The notes under the pieces: generated by a model
What the model saw: the letters and a program-made list of their open reading frames with translations, nothing else
What the model was told of the DNA's origin: nothing
The model's database searches: none
Translations under genes and position numbers: made by a program
Source of the DNA: Diplosphaera chodatii
Taxonomy: Eukaryota > Chlorophyta > Trebouxiophyceae > Prasiolales > Stichococcaceae
Reading direction: 5' to 3'
NCBI GenBank assembly: GCA_032358165.1
Contig: JAALGY010000043.1
Location: 1,178,001 to 1,242,000 of the forward strand
Length of the DNA stretch: 64,000 bases
In this document: piece by piece, positions 1 to 12,100 of the stretch
Position numbering within the stretch: position 1 is the stretch's first letter
Layout: each line of letters begins with the position of its first letter

Positions 1-264
1 CACTGATGTTGGATGTGCACATCTGTCCGCAGATCTGTGCAGATGCACGCGCTCTGCACACAGTCGCGGTGCATCGAGGGACTATCGCAACTGCATTGCA
101 ACGCTATAGCGCATGCTGGGGCCACTGATTTGTGTATGAATCACAGCGTGTGACCACCAATGCATGGCTGTAGTTCATGAGCAGCAGCCTGCGTATGCCT
201 TCGGCAGGCATTCACTGATTTGGCGCTACTGCTGATGCTCTGCAACTCGAGCAACTGGGCGGCG

Positions 265-3096
265 TCACCGCCACTGCGAGTTTGCGTTCGGGACATTGGT
301 CGGCACCAGCGGCGGCGGCTCCTTGGTGTTCGCCCCCTCGTGCTCGAACTCGAACAGCGGCGACTCCCACATGCTGTCGAACGAGCGGATGACCATCTCG
401 CCCACCCACGTCTCCCCCGGCTGCAGCCTGTTTCAGCAACCGGAAACACTTTGAACATTGCTGCATGATCTGGGTGGGCCAGTGGGCACACGAAGCATGG
501 GTGATGCTTGCAACGTGCAGGAGCTGCTGAAAGGTGTGCAGCGCTAAAGAGAAAGACCAATGAGCCTATGATACAGAGGTGTGTGGGGTACTGGCGGGGC
601 GGCGCACGTGACGGGGCGGCCCACTCGGGCGCTGGGCACCGACACAAAGTGGCGCCACGCGTCGGGCGCGCGCATGTGGGGGTTGACGACGCCGGTGTCC
701 CGGAAGCCGCGGCGCATGTAGACCTGGTGGTGCGTCCGGTCGCCCGGGCACAGCTTGACATCCGTCTTGTCCGTGTCCACCAGCAGCCTGTCCATCGGCC
801 GGTCTGCGCAGCACAGCGAACCAGTGCTGGGTATATGCGCCCTCGCCTCACAAGGTGCTCTTCCCCAGCTCCCAGGCTGCACAGGCCACGGGTGCACAGG
901 CCGGTGTCAGGCACAACCAGCCCCATGCGGGCGCCAGAGAGCGTACGGCTCAGCGGCGGGCAGGCTTCCTACCGCCAAATTGGATGTAGTCGTCCTCCTG
1001 CTGGACCACGCTGGGGTGGCTGGGGTTGCGCGCGTAGTCGAGGCCCATCTTGCCGCCCAGCCCCAGCAGCTTGACGAACTGCGAGTTCAGCGGGTAGTCG
1101 CCCAGCGGCTTCACCGCAAAGTGCGTCTGCAGCGCGCTGGTGAAGGTGAACTCCCGGTCATCTGCGCCCACGGCCACGGCTGGCTTCAGTCAGTGATTCT
1201 GTTCAGCAATGCCTTGCAGCTTCACGCTGCCTGTGGGAGTGGCAATGCTCAAGTGTGACATGGGGGGCGTGCAGCGGCTCATGGCTCGCCTGTGTTTGCT
1301 ATTTCCAGCACGCAGCGCAGCTGCAGCGGGTCCTCGTCGACCGCCTCGCCCTCCACCAGCTCGCCCACCCCCTTGGCTGGGCTGAAGCCGCTCTGCAGGC
1401 ATGCCAGACGTGCGCCCTGTCAGGGGCACTTGTCGTTGGCGGCAACTACCCATCTCCCAAGCAGTGGACGTCGCAGGTGCAAGGTGATGCAAGGCGTCCA
1501 GCAGCAGGCAGGTGAGCAGCACCGGTCGTGCTTCCGTGTCCGGCGCGGCCGCCGGCTTTGGGTTGGGCGGCGTGGTGTCCGGGAAGTCGTCATGCTCCAT
1601 CAACGAGATCTGTGGCACCAAGTAACGAGTCTACAACTGTCTCAGCTGTCGTGATGTGACCCAAGACACATGGACTGTGCCGCCTGCTGCCAGAAGTCAG
1701 CCCAGGGCGTCCCGGCAGCACACACTTGACGGCTGGACAGCACATGCAGCACCCCATGGACACCCTCGGCCACAGACGCACAGTGTACATGGCCTCGAAT
1801 CTGTGCGGCCACACGCCCAGCGTGAAGCTGTCTGCCTCTGCCCACAGCGCGACCGAGGGCGCTGGATCCCGCGCAATCTCGGGATCTGCCACGCCTGCGG
1901 GGAGGCGTGCTGGTGTCAGGTATTGCTGTGTGCTCTTAGATGCACGACAAATGCTTAGACTGCAGACCTTGTCCTGTTTGGTTTCATGCCTGCAGTGGTC
2001 ATGTGTTCTGTTGCCATGATGGGACGTACCTGTCTCTGCTATGGACCAGTGCATCCGCTGCAGCAACCCATTGGTTGGCAGCACGCCGCGTCCATACTGT
2101 GGGAACACCACTGGAATGCCGCCCCTGCACACCAGCATCGCTGCAATGTGCTTAGCAAGTGCTGACGCGATACTCTTGCCGTGCGCATGGTTTGCTGGAC
2201 AGGGGCAAGCAGGCATGTTGCATCCCCAGCGCAGCAGCAGCATATGGGACACACAAGCGCATGTTGCAGGTCAGCACGCACTTGATGGGCTCAACGCCAT
2301 CAAACTCATTGTCCGGCTGCAAGTACAGGATGTCTGTGCCATCCGGTTTCCGCCATGACGTGATGTTTGCACCATGCAAGTACACCTCCAACTCCGAGCC
2401 GTTTGGATGGTGTAGGTACACTGCAGGAATGGATCAAAGGCTGAGCATCAGTCAATTGCTGCATGGCATTGATGTAATCAGCCACGAGGCGTGTCCGTGG
2501 CAATGCCAACAGACGACAAGTAGCTGCAATGGACATTTAAAATATCCTTCTGCCTTACCTGCTGGCAGGTCGTTGGCGCCCAGGCCCACTTCTACGAGGT
2601 CCCCAATCTCAAAGCGCTCCTGGCAATACTCTACATACTCGTGATTGAGACTCCTGCAATGTATCAGTGCAAGGTATGTGCGCGGTCTCTCTTTTTGCAG
2701 GGTCCTCACCGACTGTGAAGGCGTGCAACAGCTGCGTGTGTGCATGCATGATACGCAGCATCTGCACGAGCACAGCTGCCGGCTTGCGACCGCACCCCAT
2801 ATCCAGATCAAACTCGCTGAGGTCAAACTCCTCGTCAGAGTCCGAGCCGCTGTCTGCTGCCGGGTCCGCCTGCAGTGTGTCTGCACCCTCAAACGGCGGA
2901 TCGGCTGCTGTGGCAAGCCGTCGAGACGAACGGCTGCGTGCTGTCAGTCCACCGGCGCTGGCTAGGCCGCAAGCCGGCCCGGCTGCCGCGCCTCTGCATG
3001 GCTCCGCCGCTGACCAAAATGCCGCCGCCGACCCTGAAACACAGCCACATACGCGTCTCTGGACAGCGTGCTTCTGTGTGTACCCCTGAAAGTCAT
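265..3096 (-). CDS. Glucose-6-phosphate 1-epimerase (mutarotase) homologue, likely inactive
   Basis: Multi-exon gene of the aldose/hexose-6-phosphate mutarotase family (plant apospory-associated protein C type). Exons read on the minus strand include 2653-2559 (SLNHEYVEYCQERFEIGDL), 2420-2282 (VYLHHPNGSELEVYLHGANI), 2124-2030 (GGIPVVFPQYGRGVLPTNGL), about 1900-1800 (ALWAEADSF), the exon ending at 1290 (LQLRCVLEIANT), 1161 to about 970 (FTFTSALQTHFAVKPLGDYP) and a last exon ending NSQWR-stop at 265. One intron (1289-1162) has a GC donor. The fold is well matched, but three normally conserved active-site positions differ: HGF is NGL, LHTYF is LQTHF, and the Glu of the VCVE motif is Pro (FVSVPSA). 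An acidic N-terminal exon (SDSDEEFDLSEFDLDMG) precedes the domain. About 55 residues are inserted between core strands. The start is unresolved; 3096 is the nearest suitable ATG but needs an extra intron to reach frame. Family confident, activity doubtful. Confidence 0.8.
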
Positions 3097-3837
3097 CAGC
3101 AGAGGCCGATCTGCAGCTTGCTGTGATGCATCCTGCCACATGCGCACGCACATGACCGAGCCGTCACTGGCAGACATGCGCACCAGACGCCTTGCCAATA
3201 TGCAATGATAATCATCAGTCCGTTACTCACATGTCTGTCTGCATGCTGGCGGAGCTGCATGCCGTAACGGACGTTGAGCAGGGCGGCTGCTGCAGGAAGG
3301 ATTTCCGACACATGAAGACCCGGCTGTGGAATGTTGCAACCCCACAGCCGGCAGCATGGCTTCTGCGGACGCTCTCAAGTGCTACACTACGAGCTTGGTG
3401 GATCTTCTGCAGCCAGATGGGTCGACAACAAGAGGCCGTGTACTAAACCGGCAGCAACACAGTGTTGGCTGGATCCCAGAACATGCAGTCCTTTTGCGCG
3501 TTCATGCAGCTGCTCACTCTCAGCTTCCTGCCAGTGTTTTGCGAAAACACTGCCAAAGTCCTGCGATACAAACTTTCCGGGTACACCGCTGCGCCAACTC
3601 AACGAGGGTGCAAGGGGCAGACCAGAAGGAGCTGTTGGCACCTAGGCAGGTTGACGCTATGCGGGTGATAGGAAGAGGCAGCAGGCAGGACGGTCTAGCT
3701 GCAGTTGGTCGGTGTAGCTTGATGAGCTGTAAGGAACGAAGGGGAGCAACCCTTCCAACTTCGCGAGCTTGCAGTTTGTGGCACCAAAGCATGTCTGAAT
3801 CGTTTCACTGATTTGGCGAGCCAGCACGGCGCGCGTG
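3097..3837. other. Intergenic region, about 0.74 kb
   Basis: Lies between the 3' end of the sphingosine kinase and the 5' end of the epimerase homologue, both on the minus strand. It should hold the kinase 3' UTR and the epimerase promoter, 5' UTR and possibly a missed first exon. Only short overlapping frames without recognisable protein similarity are seen. Confidence 0.4.
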
Positions 3838-6800
3838 TCATGGGACCACCAGGACGCTGCACAGGCCCGGGTGCACCTGCGCATACAGCCGTGTGTATGG
3901 CACCTTTTCGCCATCCACCACCAGCCAAGTGCCGCTGCTCACTGGCTCCACAGCCAGCGCTGTGACCTGCGCAGCAGCCATCATGCGCATGTGGATGCAT
4001 TGACAGCAAGCATGAATGCATTGCCTTTATGAGAAAGTGCATCCATCAGGCAATAGTGGGCATGTGTACATAGATTTCGGTATGCGTTTGATAACAGAAG
4101 AGCGTGTGACGTGTCACCCAGTTGTTGGGGATCACACACCTGGCGGTAGTCAAGAATGGGGAAATCCAGATGCTCTCCCTTCTCGCTCTGCAGCATGAAC
4201 TGCAGCCCCTGCATCCGCGTCGCTTGGGGCGTCGTCATCAGGTCGATGCAGCCTGCAGTATCACTGTCGGGCAGTTGGTTGGGCGGGTGCACAAACATGC
4301 AACCAAATGCTCACGAGAACCATATATGGCATTGCGCTCAACTGAGTTTTGTAAGACAGCCTGATGGCAAGTCTGAGGATTGCAAGCATTACATGTTAGT
4401 GCATGCTGATCACCTGTGTTCAAGCCAGCACGCGGTGCAAGATTGTAGGTCAGGTCCAGGTACTGTAGATTGCACGCTGCAAACAGCTGCACCTCGTCAC
4501 CTTGGTGCTGCCGCCAGCCCTGCGGCTCGTACGAAAGCGCATATTTTGGTTCCCAACCGGCAGCTTACTCTCAACCAATGCAAGTGCAGGACTGCATGCG
4601 CCAAGTCGGTACTGTGCTGATGTCCAAAGCGGGATACCTCAGGCAGCCGGCCTTCGGACCAGGCGGTCCCCTCCCGGAAGAGATCGTCCAGCAGCGGCGT
4701 CGGCGGCCCACTGGCGGCGCCATCCTTCCCGTCCAGTGAAGCCGCACCGCTGCAATCCTTCTGCTGCGTGCTGCTCCCATCGCTGTGCATGCTGCCACCG
4801 CCCGTGGGCTGCGCTGACTGGTGTGCCTGCGGCAGCACAGCAAAGGCGCTCTCATCATGATTAGCAAATGGAGAAACAGACCCGAGACAGCAGTTGCGCG
4901 CTCGGCATCAGGCGAGCTGCTGGGACATTTGATGCTAGGTTCGGTGACAGCCGAATTGTAGCTGGCAGCCACACCTGATGATTGCCGTCAACTGATGCAT
5001 CGCTGGCCGGTACATACGCTAGCCGCACATTATAGCAGCGCCTCAACAGAATCTGCTGCAGGGCTCCCACCGTGAAGCGTGCATCGCCCATCCACCTGCA
5101 ACACAGGAACAGTGTTCATGTTGGCAACCCCTTTTCTATCAAGCTGGTGGTCAAGCCCACCTCAGCAGCAACCTCAGCGCTCAGTGCACATGAAACATGA
5201 AGCGCACGCTGCATCTCGTACTGGCATGCAAGAACAGCTTGGCCGGCACCTGAGGTGCTCAGTGCCGATGTCAATGTTGGCAATCATGCCAAAGGTGACT
5301 GACAGAAAAGCGTAGCGCCGCGGGTGCGGCGGCTGCAGGATGCTGATGATGTCAATGGGTGACTGCTTGCCCTGCAGCAGCGCAACACAATTTCACGATG
5401 CGATGTTCCGAGAGCCAAATCTCATAGACAACATTGAGGCGGATTACTCCCATCGTCAGTCTAGCCTCTCAAATCTGTAGCGAGTGCCTGCCTTGATGAC
5501 AGCGTGCAGCGCAGTCGGCAGATCCCACATGCCAGTGTTGGCTGACAGCGCATTGCCGGAGCCAGCCGGCAGCAGGGCAATCGGCACCTGCGCCACCTCC
5601 TGCCAGTCTGGTCGCCCCAATAGGCCCTGCGCGACAGTGTGCCATGAGTACAGCATGCCCGAGTGCTCGTCCATACGGCTCCAGTGAACAATCCCGCAAG
5701 ACAGTGACACCAGTACGTGTACTCTTCCAGATCATCATTGATGCAGGCAGACCTAGTCACACAGGGCACTGCTTGCCTGCATATCAACCAAGCACTACCG
5801 AGACACCCAGGTTCCGGGATCACCTGCAGTCCTTCGTGCACGGTGCCATCCCCGCCCATGAACACAATCGCACTGATGCCCTGCAGGTCCAGGCTCGCCA
5901 GGAGCTCTGTTGCGTGGCCCGCCCGCTGCGTCACATGCAGGCTGTGCTGCAGCCCCGCAGCGTCCAGCGCCCCCCGCACATGCCGATTGTACTGCTTCTG
6001 TGCGCTGCATATGACGCAGACCACTGGGTCTGAGCCGTAGCCACGCTGCTGGGCTCATCGTCACACCTTACCACTGATGACTTCCTGGTCCTCATGTCCA
6101 CCAGACCCACAGGCGCTCTTGACAGGTGAAGCAAGGCCTTACCAGCCGCGGCCGCTGACGGGGTTGAGGACAACGATAACCCGGCGCTGCTGCTCCTGAT
6201 GCTGCGAGGTGTCAGCCCTGCTGCGCACCGCTTGCACGAGCGCACGTGCCTCTGTGATGGAGCCGCACCTGCAGAGGGACCGTGACGCGGTCATTTCTGT
6301 GACACAAAGCTTGAAGGTGCAGTCAACAGGTGCTTGAGCGGCACTATACACTATGTGACGCTGGTGGACCATCACCTCAGCACGCCGGTTTTGCACAGCT
6401 TTCGCCGCTTCCTCCTGCTGCCTTTGCGCAACGGGCAGTACCACACGCGGAATGAGTCCGAGGCCTCCAGCTGTGCCCCTATCACATCCGCTCCATTGAC
6501 CTGGAGACAGGCGCCGCTTGCAGTGATCACGGTCTTATGATCGCCTCGAGCATGATTTGGTGAACAGCAGGCGTGCCAGCGTAGTCACTACTCACTGCTA
6601 TGCTGCCTGTACTCTTGAAGCATGCCCAACAGTCCCGCTGACTGCGCCTCTCCTGCAGGGCACTGGGCAGGATTTAAACGTCACTGTTTGGCGGCCTGAA
6701 AACCAACGTTGCCCCAACGCACAATGTGTTTGCATGCCTGGTGCGGTTTGAAGCTGAAAGATCCATCCGGCTGAACAGATGCTGTGCCCGCAGCGCCACC

Positions 6801-6929
6801 GGGGCCTTCAGCGCGGAAGCTGCATTCGACTCCGGATTGACCGTCCGCAACCAGGCGCTCTGCTCCGCTGATTGAGTCCTCAGCTAGGTTGAGTGGCTCA
6901 CGCACGTCGTGCATGGCGATCTGTGACAT
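3838..6929 (-). CDS. Sphingosine / long-chain-base kinase
   Basis: Lipid kinase with a diacylglycerol-kinase catalytic domain, expected to phosphorylate sphingoid long-chain bases to their 1-phosphates. Exons in order on the minus strand: N-terminus MSQIAMHDVREPLNLAED at 6929; a PH-like lead (VNGADVIGAQLEASDSFRVW) near 6500; nucleotide-binding start RVIVVLNPVSGRG near 6200; GGDGTVHEGLQ near 5850 (glycine-rich ATP loop); LLPAGSGNALSANTGMWD near 5560; FLSVTFGMIANIDIGTEHLR then WMGDARFTVGALQQ (substrate-lobe motif resembling RWMG.ARFT of sphingosine kinases) near 5310-5080; an acidic and Ser-rich insert near 4800-4630; EVQLFAACNLQYLDLTYNL near 4470; QGLQFMLQSEKGEHLDF near 4200; and C-terminus VPYTRLYAQVHPGLCSVLVV ending TGA at 3838. 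The arrangement, including the C-terminal VDGE..PY...AQVH motif, favours sphingosine kinase over ceramide or DAG kinase. No signal peptide or membrane span is seen. Some exon edges are approximate. Confidence 0.88.
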
Positions 6930-7213
6930 TTGTCACACGTGCTCAGCTGGATCACCCTCGAGATCGAGCTGGGTGGCCAGCTTGGATTTTCGCCGGACAG
7001 CACGGCACGTGTGATGTGCAACTTGTGGCTCACACAGTCAAATGCAACACGATGATGTGGTGTTGGCGCCTCTTGTCGCTGCACTTCGGGTCGGATCGTG
7101 AATGACCGTGCAAGTGCTGCAGGGCAGGGTATGTCATTTCTGGACAGACAATCATGCGATGGCTCCTTGCCGAGGCGTGCTCAGCATAGATCACATGATC
7201 AAGCCCAATTGTC

Positions 7214-8850
7214 CTAGAGTGTGTAGTTGCCTGCCGAACGCTGATCGTGGAACGCTGATCGTGGCGGTAGAGCGCCGCTGCCCAGCACAGCATCTGCTGT
7301 TGTTCCCGATGAACCATTGGCCGCCTGCTCAGTATCAGATGCTATCGACTGCGGCTGCGAATGTTGCTTGCCTCCGCTGTCATGCTGGTGCTGTTGCCGC
7401 TCTTGCAATCCTTCTTGTGGCTGTTTGTGTTTTGGTACTGCTGTGTGCTGCTGAGGCTGCAGTGCTGGCTCACCGCTATGCTGCTGCCTGATGTGCGGCA
7501 GGGCTGACAGCAGCAGCGTGAACTGCTTCGACGACACAACTGCAGCACAGCAATCCAAATCACTTCCATTACCAGCTCATGGTTGACGACCGTGAGATTT
7601 CTGCATGCTACAGTGTCCGAGCATTGTCCTCAGCACGCTCACCTTGCATTGCTTCCAGAAGCGCCTGGAAGTCCTGCAGCTGAGCCTCCTGCTGGCTCGC
7701 GCCTGCTGCCAGTGTGGTGATTGAGTCTGTCTGCTGGTCATTCTGCTGCTGCACCTGCACGAAAATTGATGTCGCATTCAGGGGGTGCCCATGGTTGAGT
7801 GTACAGTGGGCCACATGCACAAGAGGTACACCATGTATGCTGCTGTGCGGCCTCTGCCACTACACAGCTTTCCTTTGACCGTTGCTCTGTCAATTGTGAA
7901 GACCCTCCGTGCTGATGAGATAAGGTGAGATGATGAAATGATAAGATGAGGAACTGGCTGGTAGGGCAAAAATGACCTGGCGTAAGGATGTGCGCAGGTC
8001 ACGCGACGCCAGCCGCACCCGCAGCTGCAGCTTCGTCAGCTGCTGGCGCGCGTCTGTCAACGCCGCTGCCTGCCGGCCCACCGTCAGCTGCAGCGCCGCA
8101 AGCGAGGTCGCCTCGGCGAGGGTTGCTGGCTGGGACAGCTCATCCCTGTGATCGCGCACAGGCGAGATCGGTCATCCATAGTGACCCATGTTTACCTGAG
8201 TTTGGTGGACAGTGACACTGGTTGGTCCTGTTCGACCCGCGTGGTTACGAACTCGCATCTGGGTGTCAGCACACGCACCTGGGCCTGCGGATCCAGCTGA
8301 GCAGTGTGCCGCAGAGCAGCACCAGCAGCAGCGCCCAGGTGCTGCCACGCTCCAGAGCGTAGCTGCCAGTGTTATGCTGCGGCGACCGCATCGGCGCCGC
8401 CACCTCGGCCACCTGCGCAGCTTGTTGCCGGCCACGCCACCAGCCAGTCCGCTGTACTGGTTGTCGTGCTGCTTCCTCCTGTGCGGCCTGGCCTCGTTGC
8501 GCAGCCGCCTGCTCCACCGCAGCATGCCTGCCGTGCCGCAGCAGGTTGCCCAGTTCCAGTCCGACCGCTGTCAGCAGCGCAGCGCCCCGCAGCAGCTGCA
8601 GCAGCGCCGTGGCGCTCTCGCCTGCCGCCCCATGCTGCTGCTGCTGGACGTCTGCATCGTCCGACAGCACCTGATCAATGCTCGTGCTGGAGGTGGAGGC
8701 ACAGACATGCGATCTCCGCTTCTGCCTGTTCTGCTGGCTGCATCTTATGTGCAAGCGACGTGTATATGTGGCTGGATGGCTATTGTGATCGCCTCGGCAC
8801 AGACTTGGGGAAGGGTTGCATAGTGATGACACAGAGAGGTGTGCTTGCAT
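7214..8850 (-). CDS. Predicted plastid-targeted membrane coiled-coil protein, unknown function
   Basis: Four exons (8850-8279, 8145-7977, 7754-7643, 7539-7214) splice in consistent phase to 1179 bases, 392 residues plus stop, which supports the model. The N-terminus (MQAHLSVSSLCNPSPSLCRG and a following Arg/Ser/Thr-rich stretch) resembles a plastid transit peptide. Two hydrophobic segments follow: LLQLLRGAALLTAVGLELG, and WALLLVLLCGTLLSWI near residue 180. After the second comes a heptad-like coiled coil (TVGRQAAALTDARQQLTKLQ and LQDFQALLEAMQ), then a Gln/Ser/His-rich tail. I do not recognise the family. Position and topology would suit a plastid envelope or thylakoid scaffold, but that is inference. 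The C-terminus contains a 14-bp tandem duplication. It starts 278 bases from kanadaptin in the opposite direction, so the promoter region is shared. Confidence 0.7.
7237..7264. repeat. 14-bp perfect tandem duplication in the C-terminus of the coiled-coil protein
   Basis: AACGCTGATCGTGG occurs twice back to back (7237-7250 and 7251-7264). It lies 23 bases inside the stop codon of the minus-strand coiled-coil gene. Because 14 is not a multiple of three, the same DNA is read in two frames (PRSAF then HDQRS), and gain or loss of a unit would change the last residues. Confidence 0.95.
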
Positions 8851-9128
8851 CGTCAGGTCGGTGAAATAGGTGAAATAGCGGATGATCTGATGCACTTGAA
8901 CAGTGCTGGAGCTAGGCTTAATGTACGGAGCACATGTCGTGCTGCTCCAGTGTGGTCACTGGCTCACGGCACGCATGAACAACAAGCGGGAACCGCAAAT
9001 TGATGAAGAAACTGAACCCTGGCTGCCATTTGTATGATGCATGCACATTCCTAAATTTCAGCATGGCCAGCAGCCCAGCACCGCACATGTGAGTCCGCGT
9101 GATTGACAAAACATGCAAGCGTGTCAAC
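8851..9128. promoter_or_regulatory. Short divergent intergenic region
   Basis: 278 bases separate the ATG of the coiled-coil protein (minus) from the ATG of kanadaptin (plus). It must hold both 5' UTRs and both promoters. No TATA box or other motif stands out. Confidence 0.45.
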
Positions 9129-12100
9129 ATGTCACAAGGTAGCACTGATACAGAAACTGCTGAGATGGTGGTCAGCACAACGGCGTCGACAAATGGCGGT
9201 GCAGCGGACACAGGTCCTGCTGCACAAACAGGCGGTTCAGAAGAAGCCAGTGTCACGCAGCAAAAAGAGAGCAATGGCGCTGAGAAGCAGATCAAATCAG
9301 AGGCCATGTTACCCCCGCCGAAGCGGATGCCACCGCCGAAGTTCAAGGCGCCTGCACCCCCAGCCGCACCCCCGGCCGCAAGGCCTGCTGCAGACAATGC
9401 TGAGGCCACAGGTGCTGCACATGCATAGCTAGCACGTAGAAAACTGATGTGCAAAACCTGACCTGCAGGACCTTGCAATGAGAGTGGCCATGTTCGTGTA
9501 TGTGCAGCCCGAGCGAAGGCACGGACAGCTGCCGTGGCGGCGGCAGCCGCTGCAGCCAAGTCCTCCCTGCCAGCACAGCGGGAACGAGCGGTGGCAGAGG
9601 CTGCGGCACGAGTGCGTCGCCACGTGCAACGTGTACAGCCCCTTGACGGGTGTTTCACCGCTGTGTCAGCACATGAGCATGTGGATGCCTGCCCTGCTGC
9701 AGGCGTACGCAGCTCATCACGCGTCCGCACCTGAGCCAGAGGCGGAGGGCCAGGCGGGGGCGGCACACGGGACAGACAGTGTAGCAGCAAGCGCAGCTGA
9801 CGCCGCAGTGCCACCGCAGCCCAATGATCAGCAGCCAGAGGCTCAGCCGGCGCAGCCTGCAGCACGAACTCAGGCAGTGTATGAGCCACCAGAATGGAGC
9901 GGCATCCCAGATGGGTGAGGCTGTCCACCAAGCCTGTATGCTGCTGGATCTGCCTTGTCCAGAGACATCGTCCAAAGACATTGTCAAGCACACCGCCTGG
10001 GTCCTTACGGTTTGGATTGCCCTGCAGTGTGGGCTACAGCCTTGAGCAGATCAAGAGCGGCAGCAGCCTGGGGGTGCGTGAGATGGCAGACAAGCCCTTC
10101 TACACGTTTGGCCGTACTCCGAACAATGGTGCGTGCTGTTTTTTCTAATATATGTTGCAGCACCCGTGCATGACGTACAGATGCAGATGTCAACAATCAG
10201 AATCAAGTACAAAGTGGCTTGTAACGTGATCACGCAGAGTCAACAGTAGTGGTGTCATGTTGTGCAGATGTCGTGCTGGAGCACCCGTCCAGCTCGCGGC
10301 TGCACGCAGTGCTGCAGTTCAACGGCGAAACCAGGATGGCGTATCTGTATGATGCCAACTCCGCACACGGCACCTTCCTGAATCGCCGCCGAGTCAAGCC
10401 GGGCGTGCACGTGCCTGTCAGGTACGCTGAGGAGATGCCACAAGCGGACGGTTGCAGCAGGGGTTACAGAAGGGTTTGACGCACGTGGGGTCGGTGCATG
10501 GGATAGGTAAGCAGCAATAGGAGGGCACCGTAGTGATGCATTAAGCATGGCCTCCCCTCGGGCTACAGCGCATCGTCTGTATGCTGCAGGGTGGGCGACA
10601 TGATCAAGTTTGGGCAGAGCACGCGCGACTGGCTGCTGTGCGGCCCGGAGGAGCTCATGCCCGAGGAGGGGCCCTCCAAGGCGCAGCGCCTGGAGGCCCG
10701 CCTGCTGAAGGTGCCCCGCAGGCCGCTGGGTCTGGCTGCACACTGCTGATTATCATGCATGACTCGAGGTTGACAAGGGTGTTTACAGGACGATGTCGTA
10801 CTATGCGCTGCTGGTTTGCCCTGAGCAACCCTGTACAGTACATTGCAGCGCATTGCGCCTAATTAACTCACAGGGTGCACACGTAATGATGCTGCAAAGG
10901 TGCGTCTGCCTGACGGCACCGGGCGACAGGTGCATTACAGGGACTGCTGTGTTGCAGGCGAAGGAGGCGCGGCGGAGGAAGGGGGAGGAGGTGGCGGCGG
11001 CGCAGATGGAGGTGGCCCTCGGTCGCGGCGAGGGGGTCAGCTGGGGCTTTGGCGAGGACGCCGCCGTGGACGAGGAAGAGGACGGGGTGGGCGACGTGGA
11101 CTGGCGCGCCTTCTCGCAGACCCGGGGCCTGACAGACAAGCAGGTACCCCGTCCACCATATATTATAACCTAGACTTGAGCGCATCGCATGAATGTAGCG
11201 CCGTGCATTTTTGCCTATGTATGATGCAGCTGGATGAAGACACCTCACTGGGGCGGTACCATGACGCAGAACACAGCCCACACCTGCCGCTCCCCACTGC
11301 ACGTCGCGGAGACCACAACTGGGGCTGCTGTGCGATGTGCTGAAGGCTGGGTGCTTGCTCTTCGTGCAGGAAAAGCTGGCCACGAAGGTCAGGAAGAAGG
11401 AGACCACGATCCGCAACCTGAACACGGAGTGCGAGCGCATCCACGCCAAGCAGGCGCTGGACGAGCTGACGGCTGGGCAGGCGTCCACCCTCGCCCGCAA
11501 TGAGCGCACCATCGACCTGCTCAAGGAAGAGGTGCGCCAGTTGCTTGCTGCCAGGCTGTTGCCTTGCCTGTGAGTGCCCATACCCGGTCACACCTAGTCG
11601 GCAAACGCTCAACGTTCAGATGAAGATGCTCGAGCACCATGACAGATGCCTGGGTCCACACCACCTGAGGCAGTTTGCGGCACGCTGTGCAGATGGAGGA
11701 CCTGGAGGAGACTCTCAACGACAGCGTGCGGGACTCCATCCTGGGCCGGAAGAAGGCGTCCGCCGAGGTCATCGCCGCTAAGAAGGCGGCTGCGGAGCGG
11801 CGCAGGCGGCAGCGCGAGGAGGACCAGGAAGCAGGTGTTGCAACGGAGTCATGGTTCATTGCCGAAGAGATGTGCATCTGCCTGAATCTGCATAATTCGT
11901 CTTGATGCATTGCTTGACGGTCCGTCTCCTGTGTCACTGCATGCGCTCCGCAGGTATCTGGACCAGTATGCACGTGGGAGTCACCACAGAAGGCTGCAGG
12001 GACTGTGTGTTGACGACTTGCCTGCCGCTGTTGACCAGGCAGCAGCGACGAGGACGAGTTCTACGACCGCACCAGGACCGGCGGGGCGGCGGCGTCCACG

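Noticed and set aside
7905..7965. GATGA-rich low-complexity stretch as a microsatellite
   Set aside because: Irregular, and on the coding strand it is a pyrimidine-rich intron segment of the coiled-coil gene; ordinary splicing context.
8212..8864. Plus-strand frames of about 200 residues opposite the coiled-coil gene
   Set aside because: The minus-strand model splices to an exact multiple of three with a transit-like N-terminus; the plus frames are Ala/Pro/Arg/Cys-rich shadows.
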